A DNA stretch of 64,000 bases from Azospirillum thermophilum (GTDB taxonomy: Bacteria > Pseudomonadota > Alphaproteobacteria > Azospirillales > Azospirillaceae). Each line of letters opens with the position of its first letter. Within the stretch, counting starts at the first letter, position 1. Positions 36,685-46,093 of this stretch are shown piece by piece. The stretch is taken from assembly GCF_003130795.1 (NCBI RefSeq), contig NZ_CP029354.1, positions 434,001 to 498,000 on the forward strand, read 5' to 3'. A model generated the notes under the pieces. That model did no database searches, was not told where the DNA came from, and was given only the letters and a program-made list of their open reading frames with translations. The position numbers and the translations under genes are program-made.

Positions 36685-37380
36685 TCACACCGTCAGGTAC
36701 TTGCGCACCTCGCTCTCCTCCAGCCCGTCGCGCGGGCCGGCCAGCATCACCTCGCCGCGCTCCATCACCGCCCAGTCGTCGGCGAGGTCGCGGGCGAACT
36801 CGAAATACTGCTCGACCAGCAGGATCGCCATGTCGCCCCTGTCGCGCAGGTAGCGGATGGCGCGCCCGATGTCCTTGATGATCGAGGGCTGGATGCCCTC
36901 CGTCGGCTCGTCCAGCACCAGCAGGCGCGGCCGGGTGACCAGCGCGCGGCCGATGGCGAGCTGCTGCTGCTGCCCGCCCGACAGGTCGCCGCCGCGGCGC
37001 TCCAGCATGCTCTTCAGCACCGGGAACAGCTCGAACACCTCGTCGGGGATCGAGCGTTTGGCGCGCGGCAGCGGCGCATAGCCGGTCAGCAGATTCTCGC
37101 GCACCGTCAGCAGGGGGAAGATCTCGCGCCCCTGCGGCACATAGGCGATGCCGCGCCGCGCCCGGTCGGCGGGGGCGAGCCTCGTGATGTCCGCCCCGTC
37201 CCAGCCGATCGAGCCGCCCGACACCGGCTTCAGCCCGATGACGGCGCGCAGCAGGCTGGATTTGCCGACCCCGTTGCGGCCCAGCAGGCAGGTGACCTTG
37301 CCGACCTCCGCCCGCAGCGACACCCCGCGCAGGGCCTGGGCGGCGCCGTAATGCAGATCGACCGATTTGACGTCCAGCAT
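36685..37380 (-). CDS. urtE: Urea ABC transporter ATPase UrtE
   Basis: A 231-residue LivF-type ATPase. Walker A is GRNGVGKSS, the signature LSGGQQQQLAIGRAL, and Walker B LLVLDEPTEGIQPSIIKDIG; the phrase EPTEGIQPSI separates UrtE from amino acid LivF proteins. The start MLDVKSVDLHYGAAQALRGV is typical for the family. It is the last gene of the urt operon and its stop lies just past the nap terminator. Together with UrtD it powers high-affinity urea uptake. Confidence 0.93.
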   Translation of the reverse strand: MLDVKSVDLHYGAAQALRGVSLRAEVGKVTCLLGRNGVGKSSLLRAVIGLKPVSGGSIGWDGADITRLAPADRARRGIAYVPQGREIFPLLTVRENLLTGYAPLPRAKRSIPDEVFELFPVLKSMLERRGGDLSGGQQQQLAIGRALVTRPRLLVLDEPTEGIQPSIIKDIGRAIRYLRDRGDMAILLVEQYFEFARDLADDWAVMERGEVMLAGPRDGLEESEVRKYLTV

Positions 37381-37398
37381 GGTTTTGCTCCGGATTCC

Positions 37399-38144
37399 CT
37401 ACCGCCCGAGATACACGTCGATGACCTGCTGGTTGCCGCTGACCGAATCCAGCGAGCCCTCGGCCAGCACCGAGCCTTCGTGCAGCACCGTCACCTTCAC
37501 CCCAGCGCGCGGACGAAGGCCATGTCGTGCTCGACGACGATGACCGAGTGGCGGCCGGCGATGTCGACCAGGAGTTCGGCCGTCTGTTCGGTCTCCGCGT
37601 CGGTCATGCCGGCCACCGGCTCGTCCACCAGCAGCAGCTTGGGGTCCTGGGCCAGCAGCATGCCGATCTCCAGCCACTGCTTCTGGCCGTGCGACAGGCT
37701 GCCGGCCTGGCGGTCGCGCAGGGCCGACAGGCGGGTGATGTCGAGGATCTCCTCGATCCGGGCGCGGTCGTCGCGGCCGACCGAGTAGGTCAGCGTGTCG
37801 ATCGGCCGGCGCGGCGCCTTCAGGGCCAGCTCCAGATTGTCCCAGACGCTGTGCGGCTCGAACACGGTCGGGCGCTGGAACTTGCGGCCGATGCCGAGCG
37901 AGGCGATGCGGGACTCGCGCAGCTTCGTCAGGTCGGTCCTGCCCTCGAACAGGATGGTCCCGGTGTCGGGCCGGGTCTTGCCGGTGATGACGTCCATCAT
38001 GGTCGTCTTGCCGGCGCCGTTCGGGCCGATGATCGCCCGCATCTCCCCCGGCGCGATCACCAGCGAGAGGCTGTTCAGCGCCCGGAAGCCGTCGAAGGTG
38101 ACGGAGACGCCGTCGAGATAGAGCAGGGTGTCTTCCGCGGACAT
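37399..38144 (-). pseudogene. urtD: Urea ABC transporter ATPase UrtD, one frameshift near the C-terminus
   Basis: From the ATG at 38144 the LivG-type ATPase reads normally: Walker A GPNGAGKTT, IGRKFQRPTVFE, signature LSHGQKQWLEIGML, Walker B LLLVDEPVAGM. It meets a TGA right after AFVRALG. The expected ending VKVTVLHEGSVLAEGSLDSV to IDVYLGR is intact in the next frame down to a stop at 37399. Adding one G to the run at 37500-37503 (CCCC on the + strand) joins both parts into about 248 residues. Only one base is missing and the operon is otherwise intact, so an assembly or sequencing error is likely. Confidence 0.88.
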
Positions 38145-38148
38145 GGTG

Positions 38149-39297
38149 TCAGGCTCCCTTCCGCTCGGCGGTTGCGTCGGGTGCGGCGGCGAGGCGCTCG
38201 CGCCTGGGCAGGCGGGCGGCGACCTGCCCGGCAAGGCCGAGCAGCCCCTTCGGCAGGAACAGGGTGACCAGCACGAACAGGCCGCCGAGCGCGAACAGCC
38301 ACAGCTCCGGCAGGGCGGCGGTGAAGTAGCTCTTGCCGAAATTCACCAGCACCGCGCCGATGACCGCGCCGGCCAGCGTGCCGCGCCCGCCGACCGCCAC
38401 CCAGATCACCGCCTCGATCGAGGCGGCCGGCGCGAACTCCGACGGGTTGATGATGCCGACCTGCGGGACGTAGAGCGCCCCGGCCACCCCCGCCATGCAG
38501 GCGGACAGCACCCAGGCGAACAGCTTGTAGCTTTCGGTGCTGTAGCCGAGGAAGCGCACGCGGCTCTCGGCGTCGCGCAGCGCGATCAGCACCTTGCCGA
38601 GCTTGGAGGCGACGACCGCCGAGGCGATCAGGTAGCCGAGCGCCAGGGCGAGGACCGTGGCGACGAACAGCGCGATGCGGGTCGCCGGGGCCTGGATGTC
38701 GGCACCCAGGATCTCCTTGAAGTCGGTCAGGCCGTTGTTGCCGCCGAAGCCCATGTCGTTGCGGAAGAAGGCCAGCATCAGCGCGAAGGTCAGCGCCTGG
38801 GTGATGATCGAGAGATAGACGCCCGTCACCCGGCTGCGGAAGGCGAACCAGCCGAAGGCGAAGGCCAGCAGGCCGGGCACCAGCACCACCATCAGGGCGG
38901 CGATCCAGAACTGGTCGAAACCCAGCCAGTACCAGGGCAGCTCCGTCCAGTTCAGGAAGACCATGAAGTCGGGCAGCACCGGATGGCCGTAGACGCCGCG
39001 CGGGCCGATCTGCCGCATCAGGTACATGCCCATGGCGTAGCCGCCGAGCGTGAAGAAGGCGGCATGCCCGAGCGAGAGGATGCCGCAATAGCCCCACACG
39101 AGGTCGAGCGACAGCGCCAGCAGGGCGAAGCACAGGTATTTGCCGAGCAGCGACACGGTGTGGATGGAGAGGTGCCAGGGCGACCCCTCCGGCACCCAGA
39201 GCGTCATCGCCGGCACCGCGACCGCGAGGAGGGCGAGCACCGCCAGCATCACGCCGGCGCGGCGGTCGAGGCCCATCAGGAGAAAGCGCGTCAGCAT
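38149..39297 (-). CDS. urtC: Urea ABC transporter permease UrtC
   Basis: A 382-residue LivM-type permease with about ten membrane helices. The blocks DLVWGYCGILSLGHAAFFTL, FRSRVTGVYLSIITQALTFA and GFGGNNGLTDFKEILG are typical for UrtC, the last being a good distinction from amino acid permeases. It starts four bases before the urtB stop region ends and five bases separate it from urtD, so all are on one transcript. With UrtB it forms the channel for urea. Confidence 0.95.
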   Translation of the reverse strand: MLTRFLLMGLDRRAGVMLAVLALLAVAVPAMTLWVPEGSPWHLSIHTVSLLGKYLCFALLALSLDLVWGYCGILSLGHAAFFTLGGYAMGMYLMRQIGPRGVYGHPVLPDFMVFLNWTELPWYWLGFDQFWIAALMVVLVPGLLAFAFGWFAFRSRVTGVYLSIITQALTFALMLAFFRNDMGFGGNNGLTDFKEILGADIQAPATRIALFVATVLALALGYLIASAVVASKLGKVLIALRDAESRVRFLGYSTESYKLFAWVLSACMAGVAGALYVPQVGIINPSEFAPAASIEAVIWVAVGGRGTLAGAVIGAVLVNFGKSYFTAALPELWLFALGGLFVLVTLFLPKGLLGLAGQVAARLPRRERLAAAPDATAERKGA

Positions 39298-39301
39298 GGG
39301 A

Positions 39302-40930
39302 TCAGGCCTCCACCGCCCGGCCCTTCAGCGCGAAGAGACCGCGCGGACGCCGCTGGATGAACAGGATGATGAAGATCAGCACCAGGATCTTGCCGAGCAC
39401 GGCGCCGGCATAGGGCTCCAGGAACTTGTTGACCGAGCCCAGCGCCAGCGCGCCGACCAGCGTCCCCCACAGGTTGCCGACGCCGCCGAACACCACGACC
39501 ATGAAGCTGTCGATGATGTAGCTCTGGCCCAGGTTGGGGCTGACGTTGTCGATCTGGCTGAGCGCCACCCCGGCCAGCCCGGCGATGCCGGACCCCAGCC
39601 CGAAGGTCAGCGCGTCCACCCGCGCGGTGCGGATGCCCATGGCGTTGGCCATGGCGCGGTTCTGCGTCACCGCCCGGATCGACAGGCCGAACCAGGTCTT
39701 CTTCAGCGCCACCAGCAGGGCGGCGAAGACGGCGAAGGCGAAGACGACGATCCACAGCCGGCCGTAGGTGATGGTCAGCCCGCCGAGCTCGAAGGCGCCG
39801 GACATCCAGGAGGGCGCGCCGACCTCGCGGTTGGTCGGCCCGAAGAGCGAGCGGACCGCCTGCTGCAGCGCCAGCGACAGGCCCCAGGTGGCGAGCAGCG
39901 TTTCCAGCGGCCGGCCGTAGAGCCAGCGGATCACGCTGCGCTCGATGGCGATGCCGACGCCGCCGGCGACCAGGAAGGCGACCGGCAGCGCCACCAGGAT
40001 CGACCAGTCGAACAGGCCGGGGGCATAGGCGCGGAAGGCCTCCTGCACCAGGAAGGTGGCATAGGCGCCGATCATCACCATCTCGCCATGCGCCATGTTG
40101 ATGACGCCCATCACGCCGAAGGTGACGGCGAGCCCGATGGCGGCGAGCAGCAGGACCGAGCCCAGCGACAGCCCGTACCACAGGTTCTGCGCCGCGGCCC
40201 ACATGGCGAGCGTCTGCTCCACCGTCGCGGCGGCGGCGCGGGCGGCGGTCCTGGCCGCGTCCGACGCGTCGGAACCGGCGACCATGGTCAGCAGCGCCAG
40301 CGCGTCGCGGTCGCCGCGGTCGGCCAGCGTGGCGACGGCGGCCTGGACATCGGCATCCGGCGCGCCGCCGGCGGTCAGCAGGATGGCGGCGCGGGCCTGC
40401 TCCATGGCGCGGCGGACGCCGGCATCGGTTTCCTTGGCGATGGCGGCGGCGAGCGTCTCCAGCGCGGCGGCGTCGCGGCTCTTGAACACCGCGTCGGCGG
40501 CGGAGCGGCGCGTGGCGGCGTCGGGGCTCATCAGCGTCAGCGCGCCGAGCGTCGCGCTGATGGCGCGGCGCAGGCTGTTGTTGATCCTGATCTTCTCGAC
40601 GGCCGCGGCGGGCGCCTCGCCGAGGTCGGCCCTGGTCAGCGGGTCGGAGAGGGCGTAGCCGCCGCCGGCCTTGCGGGCGATGACGACCGCGCCGTCGGCC
40701 TTGCGGACATGGAGGTCGCCCGCCTGCAGCGCCTCGATCACCGGAACGGCCGCCGGGTCGCCGGCTTCGGCGAGCCGGCCGAGCGCCTTCTCCGTCCCCG
40801 CATAGCCGCCGCTGCCGAGCGCCTGGACAAAGGGCTTCAGGTCGGCCGGCGTCACGTCTGCGGCGAGCGCCGCGTGGGAGCAGAGGACCGCCACGCACAG
40901 GGCGAGGCACCAGCGAACTGCGCGTCGCAT
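39302..40930 (-). CDS. urtB: Urea ABC transporter permease UrtB
   Basis: A 542-residue protein. After a signal-like segment (WCLALCVAVLCSHAALAADV) comes the Ala-rich periplasmic domain of about 230 residues that is special to UrtB, then a LivH-type permease of eight helices (GVMGVINMAHGEMVMIGAYA, then SYIIDSFMVVVFGGVGNLWG). The start at 40930 (MRRAVRW) removes a poorly conserved upstream extension. It partners UrtC. The role of the N-terminal domain is not known. Confidence 0.94.
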   Translation of the reverse strand: MRRAVRWCLALCVAVLCSHAALAADVTPADLKPFVQALGSGGYAGTEKALGRLAEAGDPAAVPVIEALQAGDLHVRKADGAVVIARKAGGGYALSDPLTRADLGEAPAAAVEKIRINNSLRRAISATLGALTLMSPDAATRRSAADAVFKSRDAAALETLAAAIAKETDAGVRRAMEQARAAILLTAGGAPDADVQAAVATLADRGDRDALALLTMVAGSDASDAARTAARAAAATVEQTLAMWAAAQNLWYGLSLGSVLLLAAIGLAVTFGVMGVINMAHGEMVMIGAYATFLVQEAFRAYAPGLFDWSILVALPVAFLVAGGVGIAIERSVIRWLYGRPLETLLATWGLSLALQQAVRSLFGPTNREVGAPSWMSGAFELGGLTITYGRLWIVVFAFAVFAALLVALKKTWFGLSIRAVTQNRAMANAMGIRTARVDALTFGLGSGIAGLAGVALSQIDNVSPNLGQSYIIDSFMVVVFGGVGNLWGTLVGALALGSVNKFLEPYAGAVLGKILVLIFIILFIQRRPRGLFALKGRAVEA

Positions 40931-41030
40931 CTCATGGGTCCTTGGTTCGGGGGAGATACAGGCCCTGCCCCCCGCCGCCCGCGTCCGAACCGTCGGTCGC
41001 ACGCGGGCGGCGGGGGAGACGGTCACGTCG

Positions 41031-42332
41031 TCACGAGCCCTTGCCGCCGCACTTGCCGGTCTTCACGTTGAAGTTCCCGCAGGACAGCGGCTTGCGCCAG
41101 TCGGCGATCAGGTCCTTGCTGTCCGGCAGGAAGTCCGACCACTCGTCGCCGGGCACCAGGCCGGGGGTCTTGGAGACGATCTCGAACTGGCCGTTCTCCT
41201 GCACCTCGCCGATCAGGACCGGCTTGGTGATGTGGTGGTTCGGCAGCATGGCCGAATAGCCGCCGGACAGGTTCGGCACCGCGACGCCGACCATGGCGTC
41301 GATCACCGCGTCGGAGCTGGTGGTGCCCGCCGCCGCGACCGCCTTGACCCACATGTTGAAGCCGATGTAGTGGGCCTCCATCGGGTCGTTGGTCACGCGC
41401 TTGTCGTTCTTGGTGAAGGTCTTCCAGGCCCTGATGAACTCGGCGTTCACCGGGGTCTCGACCGACTGGAAGTAGTTCCAGGCGGCGAGATGGCCGAGCA
41501 GCGGCTTGGTGTCGATGCCCGCCAGCTCCTCCTCGCCGACCGAGAAGGCGACGACCGGGATGTCCTCGGCCTTGATGCCCTGGTTGCCCAGCTCCTTGTA
41601 GAAGGGCACGTTGGCGTCGCCGTTGATGGTGGACACCACCGCCGTCTTCTTGCCGGCCGAGCCGAACTTCTTGATGTCGGCGACGATCGACTGCCAGTCG
41701 GAATGGCCGAACGGCGTGTAGTTGATCTTGATGTCCTCGTCCTTGACGCCCTTGGACTTCAGGTAGGCTTCGAGGATCTTGTTGGTGGTGCGCGGATAGA
41801 CGTAGTCGGTGCCGGCCAGCACCCAGCGCTGCACCTTCTCCTTCTGCATCAGGTAGTCGACGGCCGGGATCGCCTGCTGGTTCGGGGCGGCGCCGGTGTA
41901 GAAGACGTTGCGGGACGACTCCTCGCCCTCATACTGCACGGGGTAGAAGAGGATGCTGTTCAGCTCCTCGAACACCGGCAGGACCGACTTGCGGCTGACC
42001 GAGGTCCAGCAGCCGAACACCGCGGCGACCTTGTCCTTGGTGATCAGCTCGCGCGCCTTCTCGGCGAACAGCGGCCAGTTGGAGGCGGGGTCGACGACCA
42101 CGGGCTCCAGCTTCTTGCCGAGAACGCCGCCCTTCTTGTTCTGCTCCTCGATCAGCATCAGCATGACGTCCTTCAGCGTCGTCTCGCTGATCGCCATGGT
42201 GCCGGAGAGCGAATGCAGGATGCCCACCTTGATGGTGTCCTGCGCAAGCGCCGGGCCGGCGCCCGCCGCCGCATAGAGAGCCAGGCCGGCAAGCGCGCCG
42301 AGCGAATAGTTGGTCGCCTTCAGAGTCCGCAT
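41031..42332 (-). CDS. urtA: Urea ABC transporter substrate-binding protein UrtA
   Basis: A 433-residue periplasmic protein with a signal peptide ending near PALAQD. Family signatures are IKVGILHSLSGTMAISE, FGCWTSVSRKSVLPVFE, LFYPVQYEGEESSRNVFY and PMEAHYIGFNMW, all typical of UrtA rather than amide-binding FmdD. The end contains two cysteines in CGNFNVKTGKCGG. It is the first gene of urtABCDE, facing away from the permease-kinase gene. The start at 42332 is set by the signal peptide; 25 further residues upstream look non-coding. Confidence 0.95.
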   Translation of the reverse strand: MRTLKATNYSLGALAGLALYAAAGAGPALAQDTIKVGILHSLSGTMAISETTLKDVMLMLIEEQNKKGGVLGKKLEPVVVDPASNWPLFAEKARELITKDKVAAVFGCWTSVSRKSVLPVFEELNSILFYPVQYEGEESSRNVFYTGAAPNQQAIPAVDYLMQKEKVQRWVLAGTDYVYPRTTNKILEAYLKSKGVKDEDIKINYTPFGHSDWQSIVADIKKFGSAGKKTAVVSTINGDANVPFYKELGNQGIKAEDIPVVAFSVGEEELAGIDTKPLLGHLAAWNYFQSVETPVNAEFIRAWKTFTKNDKRVTNDPMEAHYIGFNMWVKAVAAAGTTSSDAVIDAMVGVAVPNLSGGYSAMLPNHHITKPVLIGEVQENGQFEIVSKTPGLVPGDEWSDFLPDSKDLIADWRKPLSCGNFNVKTGKCGGKGS

Positions 42333-42352
42333 TCGTAAGCCCCCTTGTTCGT

Positions 42353-42387
42353 CAGACGTGGTCGTCCGCGTTGTTCTCTGACGTCTG
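42353..42387. promoter_or_regulatory. Inverted repeat in the urtA / permease-kinase promoter region
   Basis: CAGACGT (42353-42359) and ACGTCTG (42381-42387) are perfect 7-base arms separated by 21 bases, 20 to 55 bases upstream of the urtA ATG. It lies in the shared control region of urtABCDE and the two-component genes, so it is a candidate binding site for the neighbouring LuxR-type regulator. I found no convincing sigma-54 promoter here. Confidence 0.35.
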
Positions 42388-42606
42388 GCCGGCGGTCTTG
42401 ACGCCACCGGTGTGGTCGGCCGGAATGCTAGCGCGGGGGTCGGGGCGCGTATCTACGTCAAACGCCCCATATGGCGGTGCAGCATCGGCATGCGGAATGG
42501 CCGTCCGCGACCGGAGCCCCGCCTGCGGGCGGCGTGCCCCGGCCGCATGGATCCGTTGCCGATGGGGAGCATCCCGCCCTTGCCAACCGCGCGCAAAGCC
42601 CTGACG

Positions 42607-45600
42607 ATGCCGCACGGCGCATCGCCACAGGACCGGACAGGGGGCGGCCGGACGGCCGAACAGATGGGCGCTCGGCAGAGGATCGTTCGGGAACGGCGGC
42701 AGTACAACCAGCTCGCCGCCGACCAGACGCTGGAAGACTATGCGCTGCGCTACACGGCGGAGCGGGCGCGGCGCTGGTCCGCCTGGCGGGTGGTCCATAC
42801 GGCGCTCGGCGCCATCTCCTTCCTCGCCTGCGAGGCCATCGGCGCGGCGGTGACGCTGGCCTACGGGTTCGAGAACGCCATCGCCGCCATCCTGGCGGTG
42901 GGGGTGCTGAACATCCTGGTCGGGCTGCCGATCACCTATCACGCGGCGAAGGCCGGCGTGGACATCGACCTGCTGGCCCGCGGGGCCGGCTTCGGCTATC
43001 TGGGCTCCACCGTCACCTCGCTGGTCTACGCCTCCTTCACCTTCATCCTGTTCTCGATCGAGGCCAGCATCATGTCGGCCGGGCTGACGCTGGTGCTGGG
43101 CATCCCGGATTCGCTCGCCCACGTCATCAGCGCGCTCGGCGTCATCCCGATCGCGGTCTACGGCATCCGCGTCATCAGCCGCATGCAGGTGGCGACCCAG
43201 CCGGTCTGGATCCTGCTGCAATGCGTGCCGCTCGCCTATTTCGTCCTGCTCGACCGCTCGGTCTTCGCGGAGTGGACGGGCTTTCCGGGGCTGCAGGGAA
43301 CCGGCGGCTTCGCCCTGCTGCCCTTCGGCATGGCAGCCTCCATGCTGCTGTCGCTGCTGCCGCAGATCGGCGAGCAGGTGGACTATCTGCGCTTCCTGCC
43401 TTCGCCGGCGCGGATGGGGCGGGGCCGCTGGTGGGCGGCGATGCTGGCGGGCGGGCCCGGCTGGTCGGTGATCGGCAGCCTGAAGCTGGCGCTGGGCTCG
43501 CTGCTGGCCTTCCTGGCGCTGAAGCACGGGCTGCCGCCGGCCGACGCCATGCAGCCGACGGTGATGTACCACATGGCCTTCTCCGACCTGTTCGGCTGGC
43601 CGGCGCTGGCGCTGGCGCTGACCGGGATCTTCGTCGTGGTCTGCCAGATGAAGATCAACGTGACCAACGCCTATGCCGGTTCCATCGCCTGGTCCAACTT
43701 CTTCTCGCGCCTGACGCGCAGCCATCCGGGCCGCGTGGTCTGGCTGGTCTTCAACGGGTTGCTCGCCCTGCTGCTGATGGAGATCGGCATCCTCGGCGTG
43801 ATCGAGAGCATCCTGGCGCTCTACGCCAACGTGGCGGTGGCTGGCTGGGGGCGGTGGCGGCCGACCTCACCATCAACAAGCCGCTGGGCTTCAGCCCGCG
43901 GGGATCGAGTTCAAGCGCGCCCACCTCTACGACATCAACCCGGTCGGCGTCGGGGCGATGGGGCTGTCGGTGCTGTCCTCCACCGCCGCCTTCTTCGGGC
44001 TGGCGGGGCCGGTGCCGCAGGCGCTGGCGCCCTTCATCGGGCTGGTGGTGGCCATCGCCGCCGCCCCGGTCATCGCCTGGGCGACGCGGGGGCGCTATTA
44101 CCTCGCCCGCCCGGCCGCCGGCCTGCCGGAGGGGGCGGCGGAGATCCGCTGCTCGATCTGCGAGAACAGCTTCGAGCGGGCGGACATGGCCTTCTGCCCG
44201 GCCTACGACGCGCCGATCTGCTCGCTCTGCTGCACGCTGGAGGCGCGCTGCCACGACCTGTGCAAGACGAGGAGCCGCTTCGCCGACCAGATCGCCGGGG
44301 CGCTGCGCGCCGTGCTGCCGCCGCGGCTGGCGGCGGGGGTGCACACGCGCATCGGCCATTTCATCGGGGTGATGGCGCTGTTCACCCTGCTGCTGGGCGG
44401 GGTGCTGATCGTCATCGACTTCCACTTCGCCAGCGCAGCACCGGAGGAGCTGACGGCGATCCGCGCCGCGCTGACCGCGGTGTTCTTCTGCCTGCTGATC
44501 CTGTCGGGGGTCGCCGCCTGGCTGCTGGTGCTGGCGCATGAGAGCCGCCACAAGGCGGAGCAGGAGACCGCCCGCCAGACCGCCATGCTGATGGACGAGA
44601 TCGCCGCGCACGAGCGCACCGACGCCGCCCTGCAGAAGGCCAAGGAGGCGGCGGAGGCGGCCAACGCCGCGAAGAGCCGCTACATCATCGGCGTCAGCCA
44701 CGAGATCCGCGCGCCGCTGAACGCCATCTCCGGCTATGCCCAGCTTCTGGAGCGCGGCGCCACCGAACGGCCGCAGGACGCGGTGCGGGTGATCCGGCGC
44801 AGCGCCGAGCATCTGTCGAACCTGATCGACGGGCTGCTCGACATCTCCAAGATCGAATCCGGCCTGCGCAAGCTCAGCCGCGACAAGGTGAAGCTGCCGG
44901 ACTTCCTCGACCAGCTCGCCGACATGTTCCGCATCCAGGCGGAGGCCAAGGGGCTGGAGTTCCGCTATGAACGCGCCCCGCGCCTGCCGGGCTGGGTCCA
45001 CACCGACAGCCGCATCCTGCGCCAGATCCTGATCAACCTGCTGTCCAACGCGGTGAAGTACACCGAGACGGGATTCGTCGCGCTGACCGTGCGCTACCGC
45101 AGCCAGATCGCCGAGATCGAGGTCGCCGACAGCGGCATCGGCATCCGGCCGGAGGATCTGGAGCGGGTGTTCGAGCCGTTCGAGCGCGGGCGCGGCGCCG
45201 CCGTGCGGGCGGTGGCGGGCACCGGGCTCGGCCTGACCATCACGCGGCTGCTGACCCAGATCATGGGCGGCGACATCGCGGTGCGCAGCGCCGCCGGCTC
45301 CGGCAGCGCCTTCACCGTGCGGCTGCTGCTGTCCGAGGCCGCCCCCGGCGAGGAGGCGGAGCGGCGGCCGGTCGCCGGCTATGCCGGGCCGCGGCTGAAG
45401 GTCCTGCTGGTCGACGACGATCCCGAGCAGCTCGGCCTGATGCAGGAGATCCTGCGGCCGCTGGGCTTCCTGCTGTTCACCGCCTCCGACGCCGCGGGCA
45501 GCCTCGATCTGGCGGCCCAGTGCCGGCCGGACCTGGCATTGCTCGACATCTCGCTGCCCGGCGAGAGCGGCTGGGACATCGCCGAGGCGCTGCGCGGCCG

Positions 45601-46093
45601 GTTCGGACCGGCGATCCGCATCGTCATGGTCTCGGCCAACGCCTACGAGGCGGCGGGGCCCGGCGACGGGCGCAGGCCGCACGACGCCTTCGTGGCGAAG
45701 CCGATCGACATCGCCCAGCTCCTCGACCGCATCCAGGCGCTGACCGGGCTGGAGTGGCTGCAGGCCGGCGGGCAGGGAGGCGGCGAGCCGGCAGGCGGCG
45801 GACCGGGAGCGGGCGAGGCCCCGGCGCCCCCGGCAGCCACGCCGGCGCCCCCACCGCCACCCGGACCGGCAGCCGCGCCGGCGCCGGCCGCCCTGCGTCA
45901 CCTCGACGACCTGCACCGGCTGGGCAGGATCGGCTATGTTCGGGGGATCGAGGCCAAGCTGCGGGAGATGGAGGCGGAAGACCCCGCGCTGGCCCCCTTC
46001 GTCGAGCGGCTGCGCAGTCTGGTGCGTGCATTCGACCTGAAAGGGTATATGAAGGTGGTGGATTTGGCGCGGAGCGATGGGGTCGGGGGATGA
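42607..46093 (+). pseudogene. NCS1 permease / Cys-rich / hybrid histidine kinase fusion, two frameshifts
   Basis: One long gene of about 1160 codons. Residues up to about 44130 form an NCS1-type (cytosine/purine/allantoin) permease: QYNQLAADQTLEDYALRYTA, FENAIAAILAVGVLNILVGL, MKINVTNAYAGSIAWSNFFS. Then come an eight-cysteine segment (44150-44263), two membrane helices, a HisKA domain (GVSHEIRAPLNAISGY), an HATPase domain (NLLSNAVKYTE, GTGLGLTI), a receiver (LLVDDDPEQLG, LALLDISLPG) and a Pro/Ala linker with a helical tail. Single bases are missing near 43841 and 43900-43903; restoring both gives NVAVAWLGAVAADLTINKPL and GFSPRGIEFKRAHLYDINPV. The start is uncertain (42547, 42607 or 42664). It overlaps the next regulator by ATGA. 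Confidence 0.82.

Noticed and set aside
37399..38144. Programmed ribosomal frameshift in urtD
   Set aside because: No slippery heptamer with a downstream structure is evident, and UrtD is not known to need one. Three similar losses nearby make a sequencing error the better explanation.
42333..42606. Sigma-54 promoter for urtA or the permease-kinase
   Set aside because: A TGGC...TTGA string near 42385-42402 has the wrong spacing and lacks the GC of the -12 element.
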